NCBI RefSeq assembly: GCF_030913705.1
Contig: NZ_CP133190.1
Span: 4,303,501 to 4,367,500, forward strand
Reading direction: 5' to 3'
DNA from: Anaerocolumna sp. MB42-C2
GTDB lineage: Bacteria > Bacillota > Clostridia > Lachnospirales > Lachnospiraceae
Length of the DNA stretch: 64,000 nt
The position numbers and the translations under genes are program-made. Below, piece by piece: positions 47,231-55,340 of the stretch. The notes below the pieces were generated by a model, which was not told the origin of the DNA, ran no database searches, and was given only the letters and a program-made list of their open reading frames with translations. The number at the start of each line of letters is the position of its first letter. Within the stretch, counting starts at the first letter, position 1.

Positions 47231-48576
47231 ATCAGACTACAGAGGTATGTATAGCAGGAGGAGGAGTATCCGGGTGCGCAGCAGCAATTGCTTCTGCAAG
47301 AAATGGTGCTAAAACCATATTAATCGAAGAAAGCGGTTATCTGGGGGGAAGTCTAACTTTGTGCGGTGTTGGCCCTATGATGACTTTTTTTTCCGGAGAT
47401 AACCAGGTTATTAAAGGAATAGGGGAAGAAATAGTAAGCCGATTGAAAGCAATAAACGGCAGTTCCGGACATGTAGAGGATACAACGAAATATGTGAGTT
47501 TTCTTACTCCTTTTTCCAGTGAAAAACTCAAGCTGGTGCTGGATGAGATGATGGAAGAGACCGGGGTAACGGTTCTTTTTCATACTTCTGTGGCTGAGGC
47601 GAAAAGTGAGGATAGTAATATCACCATGGTAACTGTATGTAATTGTGAGGGATTATCAACCATTCAGGCAGATATCTTTATTGATGCAACCGGAGACGGT
47701 GATTTGGCTGCTATGTCCGGTGCACCTATGACAAAAGGCCGTGAGGGTGATCATAAGATGCAGCCAATGACTATGAATGTAAAATACTGTAATGTGGATA
47801 TCTCAGAATTAAAAATGTATCTGGTAGAACATATAGAGGAATTTCCAAGATTAAAAGGTAAGGAAGAGCTGATTCATTCTAAGAAACCTTTTTGTATGGC
47901 CGGATTTGCCAAAGAAATGAAAGCAGCAATAGATAGAGGGGAATTGTCTTTTCCCCGAGAGGAACTGTTATTATTTGAAACTGACGTACCTGGTGAAGTA
48001 ATTGTTAATACAACCAGAATTATAGGATTGGATCCTACAAAAGCCAATGACTTAAGTATGGCAGAAAAACTGGGGCGTAAACAGTGTTATGAACTGGATT
48101 TATTTTTACGGTGTGAGATTCCGGGGTTTGCAAAAGCAGTTTTAGAATTTACCGGCCCCAAAATCGGTGCCAGAAGTTCCAGACAATTAGCCGGTGTTTA
48201 TACCTTAACGGCAGAAGACATTATTTCCTGCAAGTCATTTCCTTCTAAGATATGTAAAAGTGCTTATCCTATTGATATCCATAATCCAAACGGAGTAGGT
48301 ACCGAAAGTGCCTTTTTATCAGATACAGATACTTTTTATGAATTGCCTTTTGAAATTTTATATTGTAAGGAAATAAATAACCTGCTTGTTACAGGCAGAT
48401 GTGTATCTGCATCTTTTGAAGCTCAGGCTGCAATAAGAGTGACACCCAGTGCATTTGCCCTTGGTCAGGCAGCAGGGACTGCGGCTGCCTTATGCATAAG
48501 AAAGAGCAGCAAAATATCTGAGTTAAATGTAAAAGAACTGCAGGAAGTATTAATCCAACAGGATGTCGTATTATAG
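47227..48576 (+). CDS. FAD-dependent oxidoreductase (FAD_oxidored family)
   Basis: 449 residues. The FAD-binding Rossmann motif is VCIAGGGVSGCAAAIASARNGAKTILIEESGYLGGSLT near the start. The central IFIDATGDGDLAAMSG and the end NNLLVTGRCVSASFEAQAAIRVTPSAFALGQAAG are typical of the FAD_oxidored (PF12831) family that often occurs in polysaccharide utilization loci. ATG 47227 overlaps the glycosidase stop by 4 bp and has GGGAG upstream, so I prefer it to 47212. Redox substrate unknown; joint translation with the glycosidase suggests it acts on the released sugar or on a modified glycoside. Confidence 0.82.
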   Translation: MNQTTEVCIAGGGVSGCAAAIASARNGAKTILIEESGYLGGSLTLCGVGPMMTFFSGDNQVIKGIGEEIVSRLKAINGSSGHVEDTTKYVSFLTPFSSEKLKLVLDEMMEETGVTVLFHTSVAEAKSEDSNITMVTVCNCEGLSTIQADIFIDATGDGDLAAMSGAPMTKGREGDHKMQPMTMNVKYCNVDISELKMYLVEHIEEFPRLKGKEELIHSKKPFCMAGFAKEMKAAIDRGELSFPREELLLFETDVPGEVIVNTTRIIGLDPTKANDLSMAEKLGRKQCYELDLFLRCEIPGFAKAVLEFTGPKIGARSSRQLAGVYTLTAEDIISCKSFPSKICKSAYPIDIHNPNGVGTESAFLSDTDTFYELPFEILYCKEINNLLVTGRCVSASFEAQAAIRVTPSAFALGQAAGTAAALCIRKSSKISELNVKELQEVLIQQDVVL

Positions 48577-48605
48577 GCTTTAATCATAGGATAACTTAAT
48601 CAAGG

Positions 48606-48652
48606 CAGCTGCCGTAAATCAGGATCTTACCTGTTAACGGCAGCTGTCTGTT
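48606..48652 (+). terminator. Hairpin (probable terminator) after the FAD oxidoreductase
   Basis: CAGCTGCCGT (48606-48615) pairs with ACGGCAGCTG (48637-48646). The following bases (TCTGTTGT) are only moderately T-rich, so termination strength is uncertain. Confidence 0.6.
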
Positions 48653-48737
48653 GTATATATAAAACCGTGGACCTTGCACATCTAGTTTAAGTATGTTAAG
48701 ATATAATCCTAATTTTGGCATAAGGCAGGAAAAAGGT

Positions 48738-49538
48738 ATGAAATTCAGACCATGTATCGATATCCATAACGGAAAAGTAAAACAGATCGTTGGAGGAAGT
48801 TTATCCGATCAAAACAGCAAAGCGGTAGAAAATTTCGTTTCAGAACAGGATGCGGGTTTTTATGCAGCTCTTTATAAAAAAGATCATTTAACAGGCGGTC
48901 ATATTATTTTACTGAATCCTAAAGGGACGGATTATTATATAGAGGATTGCACCCAGGCAAAAAAGGCATTAAAGGAATTCCCGGGAGGAATGCAGATCGG
49001 AGGAGGAATTACGGAGGAAAATGCCGTATCTTTTTTAGAAGATGGAGCATCCCATGTGATCGTAACCTCTTATGTATTTAAAGACGGGAAGATAAATTAT
49101 GATAATTTAAATAAACTGGTGAGTACAGTCGGTAAGGAGAAACTGGTCCTGGATTTAAGCTGCAGGAAAAGAAACGGAGAATATTATATAGTAACAGACC
49201 GTTGGCAGAAGTTTACCGATGTTGTCGTGAATCAGGATACTCTGGATGTCTTATCCGAATTTTGTGATGAGTTTTTAGTTCATGCGGTGGATGTGGAAGG
49301 CAAAGCTTCAGGGATTGAAAAAGAATTAGTAAGACTTCTTGGAGAATGGAGTAAAATTCCCATTACTTATGCGGGAGGAGTAGGCAGTTTTTATGATTTA
49401 AAGTTACTAAAGGAATTAGGTAAGGACAAGCTGGATGTTACCATAGGAAGTGCATTGGACTTATTTGGCGGTTCTATAAAATATTCTGAAGTTGTGAGCG
49501 GTTTAGGACAGGATAAGCAGCTCCCGGAAAGTGAGTGA
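48738..49538 (+). CDS. hisA: HisA-type ProFAR isomerase of the eukaryotic (HIS6) subtype
   Basis: Isomerizes ProFAR to PRFAR in histidine synthesis. 266 residues. The N-terminus MKFRPCIDIHNGKVKQIVGGSL is the fungal/plant HIS6 form (CIDxHxGxVKQIVGG), not the usual bacterial LIPAIDLKDGKCVRL. It is followed by GGHIILLNPKG, MQIGGGITEENA, VTSYVFKDG and ITYAGGVGSFYDLKLL. It stands alone, outside any his operon, which fits horizontal gain of a eukaryotic-type gene. AGGAAAAAGG precedes ATG 48738; the 48693 start is weaker. The adjacent methyltransferase starts 3 bp after its stop. Confidence 0.85.
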   Translation: MKFRPCIDIHNGKVKQIVGGSLSDQNSKAVENFVSEQDAGFYAALYKKDHLTGGHIILLNPKGTDYYIEDCTQAKKALKEFPGGMQIGGGITEENAVSFLEDGASHVIVTSYVFKDGKINYDNLNKLVSTVGKEKLVLDLSCRKRNGEYYIVTDRWQKFTDVVVNQDTLDVLSEFCDEFLVHAVDVEGKASGIEKELVRLLGEWSKIPITYAGGVGSFYDLKLLKELGKDKLDVTIGSALDLFGGSIKYSEVVSGLGQDKQLPESE

Positions 49539-49541
49539 ATA

Positions 49542-50492
49542 ATGCAGGCATACAGCGGATTTGCACAGGTATATGATATATTTATGGACAATGTACCTTA
49601 TGATGAATGGGTAGATTATCTGACTAGCCTGTTATCGGAACAGGGTGTGAAAGACGGGCTGGTGTTGGAGCTTGGCTGCGGTACAGGTAATATTACAAGG
49701 CGCCTTTCCGGTAAAGGATATGACATGATAGGTGTTGATCTCTCTGATGAAATGCTGGAAATTGCAAGAGAGAAAGAATATAATGCAGATACAGATACAG
49801 ATACAGATTATATAAATTCTGTTGATGTAGATACTGAAAAAAATCAGGAACAGTGGAACATAGACTCCGCCGGTTCTGGCTATGAATTGGAATCATACCA
49901 GTCGGGTAAAAATCCTATCCTGTATTTACAGCAGGATATGCGGGAATTTGAATTATATGGAACAGTCTGCGCCGTGGTGAGTATATGTGACAGTATGAAT
50001 TATATCACTTCGGAAGAGGATTTGTTAAAGGTTTTCAGGTTGGTGAATAATTATCTGGACCCAGGCGGTATTTTTATATTTGATATGAATACAGAGTATA
50101 AATATAAAACTATTCTTGCTGATAATATCATAGCAGAGAACCGGGATAATTGTAGTTTTATATGGGAAAATTATTACCATGAAGAAAATAAAATCAATGA
50201 ATACAATATGACCATATTCGTTAAATATGAGTACAATCCATTCATAGAGGATGATGAAGAAGCGGAAGAAGAGGATTATGATACTGCCCGGCTATTTGAG
50301 CGTTTTCAGGAAACCCATTACCAGAAAGCCTATTCTATTGATAAAGTAATAGAGTTAATAAACCAGGCAGGTTTGGAATTCATTACGGTTTATGATGCAT
50401 TTACAAAAAATAAACCCACTGATAAGAGTGAGCGTGTTTATTTTATAGCAAGAGAAAAATATCAGGAAAATAAGAAATATATCAGTGAATAG
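49542..50492 (+). CDS. SAM-dependent class I methyltransferase
   Basis: 316 residues. SAM motif I is VLELGCGTGNITRRLSGKGYDMIGVDLSDEML (about 40-75). The protein has an extra acidic insert (about 82-125, containing DTDTDTDY, coded by a tandem 6-bp repeat) and another acidic run (EDDEEAEEED) near residue 235. Substrate unknown. Its stop codon TAG (50490-50492) is formed by the boundary of an inserted ~150-bp palindromic element; the target duplication shows that the ancestral gene ran one Glu further to a TGA now at 50657-50659. It is cotranscribed with hisA. Confidence 0.85.
   Translation: MQAYSGFAQVYDIFMDNVPYDEWVDYLTSLLSEQGVKDGLVLELGCGTGNITRRLSGKGYDMIGVDLSDEMLEIAREKEYNADTDTDTDYINSVDVDTEKNQEQWNIDSAGSGYELESYQSGKNPILYLQQDMREFELYGTVCAVVSICDSMNYITSEEDLLKVFRLVNNYLDPGGIFIFDMNTEYKYKTILADNIIAENRDNCSFIWENYYHEENKINEYNMTIFVKYEYNPFIEDDEEAEEEDYDTARLFERFQETHYQKAYSIDKVIELINQAGLEFITVYDAFTKNKPTDKSERVYFIAREKYQENKKYISE
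49785..49808 (+). repeat. Short tandem repeat (GATACA-type, four units)
   Basis: CAGATA repeats about four times (about 49785-49808) inside the methyltransferase, encoding alternating Asp and Thr. In-frame units would allow length variation without a frameshift. Confidence 0.7.
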
Positions 50493-50640
50493 GTAGTTGC
50501 GAAACAATTTACTTTTTGAATATACCATATACAAATTCATACGAATTTCATAGCTTCAGTTGCCTTTGGGCAAGATTCAGCTCTGAAATTGTATGAATTA
50601 TATGGTATATAGATTAAGTCACCATGTTTCGCAAATACCT
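50490..50640. mobile_element. MITE-like palindromic element, copy 1 (151 bp) with target duplication
   Basis: Terminal inverted repeats: AGGTAGTTGCGAAACA (50491-50506) matches the complement of TGTTTCGCAAATACCT (50625-50640 end), differing at one position. A 13-bp direct repeat, ATATATCAGTGAA, flanks it at 50477-50489 and 50641-50653. Internally TATACCATAT...ATTCATAC pairs with GTATGAATT...ATGGTATA, so it can form a long hairpin. No ORF is present. A second, diverged copy lies at 55162-55310 with a different direct repeat. Non-coding, terminally inverted and flanked by a long duplication: a miniature element moved by a transposase elsewhere. Confidence 0.8.
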
Positions 50641-50672
50641 ATATATCAGTGAAGAGTGAAAGGAGTTTTAAT

Positions 50673-51551
50673 ATGTCTGATTATATAGTAAGAGCAACTG
50701 CGGCAAATAACCAGATACGTGCGTTTGCGGCAACTACCAGAGATTTAGCCGAGTATGCAAGAAGCGTTCATAATACAAGTCCGGTTGCAACAGCAGCATT
50801 GGGAAGATTATTAACAGCAGGAGCTATGATGGGCAGTATGATGAAAGGGTCAAATGACCTTCTTACTCTGCAAATTAAATGCAATGGGCCTATTCAGGGC
50901 TTGACCGTAACGGCGGATGCAAATGCCAATGTAAAAGGTTATGTTTATGACCCGACGGTTATGCTGCCTCCAAGCCCAATCGGTAAATTAGATGTGGGAG
51001 GTGCTTTGGGCGCCGGTGTCCTTAGCGTGATTAAGGATATGGGGCTAAAAGATCCATACGTAGGACAGACTGAGCTGGTTACGGGAGAAATTGCAGAAGA
51101 CATTACTTATTATTATGCAACTTCAGAACAGATACCCTCCTCCGTTGCGCTGGGAGTTTTAATGAATAGAGACAATACGGTTAAAAGATCCGGTGGTTTT
51201 ATTATACAGCTTATGCCCTTTGCTGAAGATGAAATTATTAATAAACTGGAGAAGAAGATCAGTGAGATTTCATCTATTACGAAGCTGTTAGATGACGAAT
51301 TAACACCGGAGCTGATTCTGGAACATGTTTTAGGAGAATTTAACCTGGAAATACTGGATACCATGCCGACAGCTTTTACCTGCAACTGTTCCAAGGAACG
51401 AGTAGAAAAAGCGATTATTAGTATTGGTAAAGAAGACATCCAGGAAATGATTAATGATAATGAACCTATTGAGGTAAACTGTCATTTTTGTAACACAAAA
51501 TATCATTTTTCAATAAATGAACTGGAGACGATTCTTCAGAAAAGCAAATAA
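50673..51551 (+). CDS. hslO: Hsp33 redox-regulated chaperone
   Basis: 292 residues. Oxidation-activated holdase that binds unfolding proteins. The N-terminal domain has IRAFAATTRDLAEYARSVHNTSPVATAALGRLLTAGAMMG. The C-terminal zinc switch has CNCSKERVEKAI (CxC) and CHFCNTKYHF (CxxC). AAAGGAG (50659-50665) is 7 bp upstream of ATG 50673. Before the element inserted, this start lay only about 13 bp after the methyltransferase stop, so the two formed one operon. A terminator follows at 51602. Confidence 0.97.
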   Translation: MSDYIVRATAANNQIRAFAATTRDLAEYARSVHNTSPVATAALGRLLTAGAMMGSMMKGSNDLLTLQIKCNGPIQGLTVTADANANVKGYVYDPTVMLPPSPIGKLDVGGALGAGVLSVIKDMGLKDPYVGQTELVTGEIAEDITYYYATSEQIPSSVALGVLMNRDNTVKRSGGFIIQLMPFAEDEIINKLEKKISEISSITKLLDDELTPELILEHVLGEFNLEILDTMPTAFTCNCSKERVEKAIISIGKEDIQEMINDNEPIEVNCHFCNTKYHFSINELETILQKSK

Positions 51552-51601
51552 TCATTTATCCGGTTTTGGTGTCAAATTACTACACAAAGACCAGAAAATC
51601 C

Positions 51602-51634
51602 AAGGCTGCCATTTATTTAATGCAGCCTTTTTAC
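51602..51634 (+). terminator. Rho-independent terminator after hslO
   Basis: AAGGCTGC (51602-51609) pairs with GCAGCCTT (51622-51629), followed by TTT. The loop is 12 nt. Confidence 0.85.
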
Positions 51635-51893
51635 ATTAAAGTTAGTACTAATATGAATTTATTTGATAAATATTTTACAGTAATTTTACTTGTAAATACT
51701 TCCAGACCATGTTAAAATTGTAACGATGTAATAGATAACAGTCATTCTTTTAAACTATTACAGAAGCAGCAAAGGTGGTTTTATAGTATATAAATCAGGG
51801 GAGCGTTTCCGGTTAGATCGGAAATACTCTTTTTTTGTTTATTTATAGTATTAATATCAATTCAAGAAAGGTATATTGTACAAAGGTGAATGT
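51635..51893 (+). promoter_or_regulatory. Leader before the FIST gene, containing a second terminator-like hairpin
   Basis: GAGCGTTTCCG (51801-51811) pairs with CGGAAATACTC (51819-51829), followed by seven T (51830-51836). This is a strong terminator 58 bp before the FIST start, with more than 150 bp of sequence between the hslO terminator and it. The arrangement fits a regulated leader (attenuator or riboswitch) or a small RNA of about 150 nt. I see no known aptamer motif. Confidence 0.5.
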
Positions 51894-52994
51894 ATGGATT
51901 ACAAAATAGGAAAAAGCTCAATAAGGGATTCCAAACAGGCTGTATCGGAAGCGGCAGCGGGTTTAAATAATCCTAAATTAGTATTATTCTTTTCCGGAGT
52001 GGATGGGTTTGAAGAATATACCAGGGAGATGAAACTTACTTTTCCGGATAGTATTATTATGGGAGCTACTACTTTTGCTGGGTTTTGCAAGGAGGGAGCT
52101 TATAAAGAGACTCTTATGGTACTGGGAATTGAAGAGGGAATAGAGTGTTATGGAGATGTTCTGGAAGAAGTGGATAAGTATCCGTTGAAATACGTAGACA
52201 GGGTAGAAACTTGTGTAAATAAATTCAGTAACTATGCCAATACGGTATGTCTGGAGTTTTCCACAGCTTTAATAAGCAGTGAAGAGTTAATATTATCTAC
52301 CCTGAATTCAGTACTTATGGAGAAAAAGATCCCGTTATTCGGCGGTTCGGCAGGAGACAGGGGTACGGCGGAGAAGACAATGATTTCCTTTAACGGAGTT
52401 GTGCTGGACAAAGCCTGTGCTTTTGTAATAATTAAAAATCTCCGGGGCGGAATCAAGTTTTACAGGGAAAATATCTATAAGCCGACGGAACATTATTTTA
52501 CCTCAACCAAAGTGGATGTAAGGAAACGTATAGTTTATGAATATGATTATAAGCCTGCGGCAGAAGTTATGGCAAAGGCATTAAATACGGATGTATCCCA
52601 TCTGGACAAGTATCTGGACAGTTATCCCTTAGGCAGGATTATCGGAAGTGATATGTATATTACCGCCAATCAAATGGTGACGAATCAAAACGGTATGGCT
52701 TATCATGCCAGGGTTTACAATAATTCAAAAATGGTTTTATTGGAACCGGATGATTATAAAGAAGTAATAGGCAGGACAACAAAGCAGATAAAAGCAGAAG
52801 TACCAAAACCTTCCCTTGCAATCATGGTAAATTGTCTGGCACGCTCCATTTTATTTGAAAAAGACGGTTATTTAAATGACTTCGCTAAACAGATGGGTAA
52901 TACCCTTGGAAATTATATCGGATTTGCCGGATATGGGGAACAGTTAAACCAGCAGCATTTTAACCAGACTATGGTTATAGCAGTATTTGAATAG
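51894..52994 (+). CDS. FIST domain sensory protein
   Basis: About 366 residues. N-terminal FIST domain: [42 protein letters not shown]...[21 protein letters not shown], and [30 protein letters not shown]...[35 protein letters not shown] domains are thought to bind small ligands such as amino acids and feed signal transduction. The next gene, 14 bp on, is a soluble chemoreceptor, so they likely form a two-protein sensor. AAAGGTGAATG precedes ATG 51894; a TTG start at 51876 is less likely. Confidence 0.9.
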   Translation: MDYKIGKSSIRDSKQAVSEAAAGLNNPKLVLFFSGVDGFEEYTREMKLTFPDSIIMGATTFAGFCKEGAYKETLMVLGIEEGIECYGDVLEEVDKYPLKYVDRVETCVNKFSNYANTVCLEFSTALISSEELILSTLNSVLMEKKIPLFGGSAGDRGTAEKTMISFNGVVLDKACAFVIIKNLRGGIKFYRENIYKPTEHYFTSTKVDVRKRIVYEYDYKPAAEVMAKALNTDVSHLDKYLDSYPLGRIIGSDMYITANQMVTNQNGMAYHARVYNNSKMVLLEPDDYKEVIGRTTKQIKAEVPKPSLAIMVNCLARSILFEKDGYLNDFAKQMGNTLGNYIGFAGYGEQLNQQHFNQTMVIAVFE

Positions 52995-53008
52995 CAGGAG
53001 GTATCAGG

Positions 53009-53986
53009 ATGAAATTATTTAGGAAAAATAATGGTATGGTGCCGATAGCTGATATGGAGCAGAAAGAGCTGTCTGTGCAGGAAGATTTTAATTTTGATAA
53101 ATATATTAATTACGGTATTTTACATATAGAAAATAAAGTGGAAGAATTTATGGATGAAGAAGCATCCGTATCCCAAAGTTTTGGTTATATCAATAACACT
53201 TTTTCAGAGATCAGCCATATTAATGAAATGATTGATCATTTAAACCGGGATTTTAACGCATTCAGTGAATATGCCAATCAAATCGGCGGTATTATGATTC
53301 GTTCCGACCAGGCGGTAAAAGAAGCTGACAATAAAATGGATAAATTAGCAAATCAGATTGAGGGAACCTGCGGTAAACTAAATTCCATAACGGAAGCCTT
53401 TGTAACTTTAGAAAAGGATTTTGGTAACATACAGGAAATGTCGAAAGGTATTACCGGAATTGCTACCAGTACCAATCTGCTGGCATTAAATGCTTCCATT
53501 GAAGCTGCCAGAGCCGGAGAAGCAGGCAGGGGGTTTTCTGTAGTTGCCGACCGAATCAGGGAATTGTCTGCGTCTACAACCAATATGGTTAAAGGGATTG
53601 ATGAAAGTGTTAAGATGCTGCATCAAAGTATTGATGTTTTAAGGGAGGAAATCGAGATTTCCAAAGCAGCTATTCTTGATAATCTGCAATCAGCCAAAAA
53701 TGTACAGGAGAACTTTACACAGGTAACAGAATGTACGGATGAGGTTAAAGACTTCAGTAAACAGATTATTTCTGGTATTGAAAATACCAGTAAGGAAATT
53801 AACGGTGCTGCTAAAGGCGTCAATTCCATATCGGACCTTGTTCATACTTTTGGTGATAAGCTTTCGGATTTAAATATAAAGATGAGCAAGAAATCCATAA
53901 TTATATGTGAGATCGTTGACTTCCTGCAACAACTGGAGAATATGGTTAAAGATTCATTAAAAAATCGTAACAATAAAAAAATATAG
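53009..53986 (+). CDS. Soluble (cytoplasmic) chemoreceptor paired with the FIST protein
   Basis: 325 residues with no membrane segment. The N-terminus (about 1-60) is short and acidic, so no sensor domain is attached. The rest is the MCP signalling coiled coil; its hairpin tip is [43 protein letters not shown], the conserved CheA/CheW contact. It lies 14 bp after the FIST gene, with AGGAGG (52997-53002) before ATG 53009. The split arrangement suggests that the FIST protein senses the ligand and this protein passes the signal to chemotaxis kinases. Confidence 0.93.
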   Translation: MKLFRKNNGMVPIADMEQKELSVQEDFNFDKYINYGILHIENKVEEFMDEEASVSQSFGYINNTFSEISHINEMIDHLNRDFNAFSEYANQIGGIMIRSDQAVKEADNKMDKLANQIEGTCGKLNSITEAFVTLEKDFGNIQEMSKGITGIATSTNLLALNASIEAARAGEAGRGFSVVADRIRELSASTTNMVKGIDESVKMLHQSIDVLREEIEISKAAILDNLQSAKNVQENFTQVTECTDEVKDFSKQIISGIENTSKEINGAAKGVNSISDLVHTFGDKLSDLNIKMSKKSIIICEIVDFLQQLENMVKDSLKNRNNKKI

Positions 53987-54155
53987 AAATTCCCCTTATC
54001 TTAGCTAAAAATAAGTCCTGCTGCGAATTTTTTTATAAGCCAGAAAACCGGTTATTTATAGGTATTAATAATACAAAAAGGTGATTTATAAGCAACACTT
54101 ATTAAAAAGATTAGGAGAAAATAATGGTTATTCCCCATTATCTGATAAAAACATA

Positions 54156-54183
54156 TTGCCAAACTTTCCAGGTTCGCTATAAT
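54156..54183 (+). promoter_or_regulatory. Predicted purC promoter
   Basis: TTGCCA (54156-54161), 16 bp, TATAAT (54178-54183). Two hairpins follow in the leader: AGTGTAA/TTACACT (54187-54193, 54206-54212) and TTGATTTACTT/AAAGTAATCAA (54230-54259). They may be regulatory but match no known riboswitch. The region 53987-54155 is otherwise empty. Confidence 0.6.
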
Positions 54184-54304
54184 AGAAGTGTAAGTTACAG
54201 ACAAGTTACACTACTTCAAAGTAACAATATTTGATTTACTTTTTCAAGCAAAGTAATCAAAGTGAATGAATGTGGCGTGACATACACGCAGATAGGAGCC
54301 AAAC

Positions 54305-55015
54305 ATGAAAAAATTAGACATGCTTTATGAAGGAAAAGCCAAAAAGGTATTCAAAACAGATAATGAAGACATATATATTGTTGATTATAAGGATGATGCA
54401 ACAGCTTTTAACGGCTTAAAAAAGGGAACCATCGTAGGAAAAGGTGTAATTAATAACCGAATGTCCAACCACATATTCCAGTTGCTTGAGAAAGAAGGCG
54501 TACCCACACACTTTATTGAAGAATTAAGTGACAGGGAAACCGCAGTAAAGAAAGTTGAAATTGTTCCTCTGGAAGTAATTGTCCGTAATGTTTCAGCAGG
54601 AAGTTTTGCGAAAAAACTTGGCATGGAGGAAGGCATTAAATTATTATGCCCGACTTTAGAATTCAGTTATAAAGATGATGACTTAGGCGATCCGATGATT
54701 AACGATTATTATGCCATTGCCATTGGTGCAGCTACCAGAGAAGAAATTGACCGTATCTCGGAACTTACTTTTAAGGTAAATGAAGTACTTTGCAAATATT
54801 TTGCAGAATGCGGAATCGAATTAATAGATTTTAAAATTGAATTCGGCAGATATAAAGGAGAAGTTATATTAGCAGATGAAATCTCTCCGGATACCTGCAG
54901 ACTCTGGGATATCAAAACACATGAAAAATTAGACAAAGACCGCTTCAGAAGAGATATGGGTAATGTTGAAGATGCTTATCAGGAAGTATTAAAACGTCTT
55001 GGTCTAGCTAAATAA
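54305..55015 (+). CDS. purC: SAICAR synthetase
   Basis: Joins aspartate to CAIR in purine synthesis. 236 residues, normal. Visible: [13 protein letters not shown] (ATP loop), [64 protein letters not shown]. The AGGAG (54292-54297) is near the ATG. A strong terminator ends it at 55063. A mobile element and then purF follow. Confidence 0.97.
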   Translation: MKKLDMLYEGKAKKVFKTDNEDIYIVDYKDDATAFNGLKKGTIVGKGVINNRMSNHIFQLLEKEGVPTHFIEELSDRETAVKKVEIVPLEVIVRNVSAGSFAKKLGMEEGIKLLCPTLEFSYKDDDLGDPMINDYYAIAIGAATREEIDRISELTFKVNEVLCKYFAECGIELIDFKIEFGRYKGEVILADEISPDTCRLWDIKTHEKLDKDRFRRDMGNVEDAYQEVLKRLGLAK

Positions 55016-55062
55016 TAATAAATTACACCGCCTGTCCAGATCAGACGGTTTCGATTTACAGG

Positions 55063-55097
55063 AAATGGACAATAGTATAACTTATTGTCCATTTTTC
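55063..55097 (+). terminator. Rho-independent terminator after purC
   Basis: AAATGGACAATA (55063-55074) pairs with TATTGTCCATTT (55083-55094) and ends in a T-run. A smaller upstream hairpin CCGCCTG/CAGACGG (55028-55047) precedes it. Confidence 0.85.
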
Positions 55098-55161
55098 AAC
55101 CATATAAGGTAATTGATACATTTTTAACTATTAGAGTGACAATTCTAATTAAGGAAGTATT

Positions 55162-55310
55162 TAGGCAATTGCGACACTATGCAGTTTTTTGAATATACCA
55201 TACAAGTGATACTTGTTTCTAGCTTCAGTTGCCCTTTGAGACAGATTTGGCTCTGAAATTGTATTAATTGCATGGCATATAGATACAATATGTGAGTATC
55301 ACAATTACCT
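55162..55310. mobile_element. MITE-like palindromic element, copy 2 (149 bp) with target duplication
   Basis: Same family as 50490-50640: shared GAATATACCATA, CTTCAGTTGCC, GCTCTGAAATTGTAT and a near-identical ATGG-ATATAGAT. Terminal repeats AGGCAATTGCGACAC (55163-55177) and GTATCACAATTACCT (55296-55310) match at 12 of 15 positions. TAAGGAAGTATT (12 bp) flanks it at 55150-55161 and 55311-55322. It sits between purC and purF. Copy 2 has more mismatches between its arms, so it is older or decayed. It holds no ORF. Confidence 0.8.
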
Positions 55311-55340
55311 TAAGGAAGTATTAATAGAAAGGAATTAACG

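Noticed and set aside
50490..50640. Reading the palindromic element as an attenuator RNA of hslO
   Set aside because: The 13-bp flanking duplication and the second copy at a different locus are better explained by insertion, although later use as RNA remains possible.
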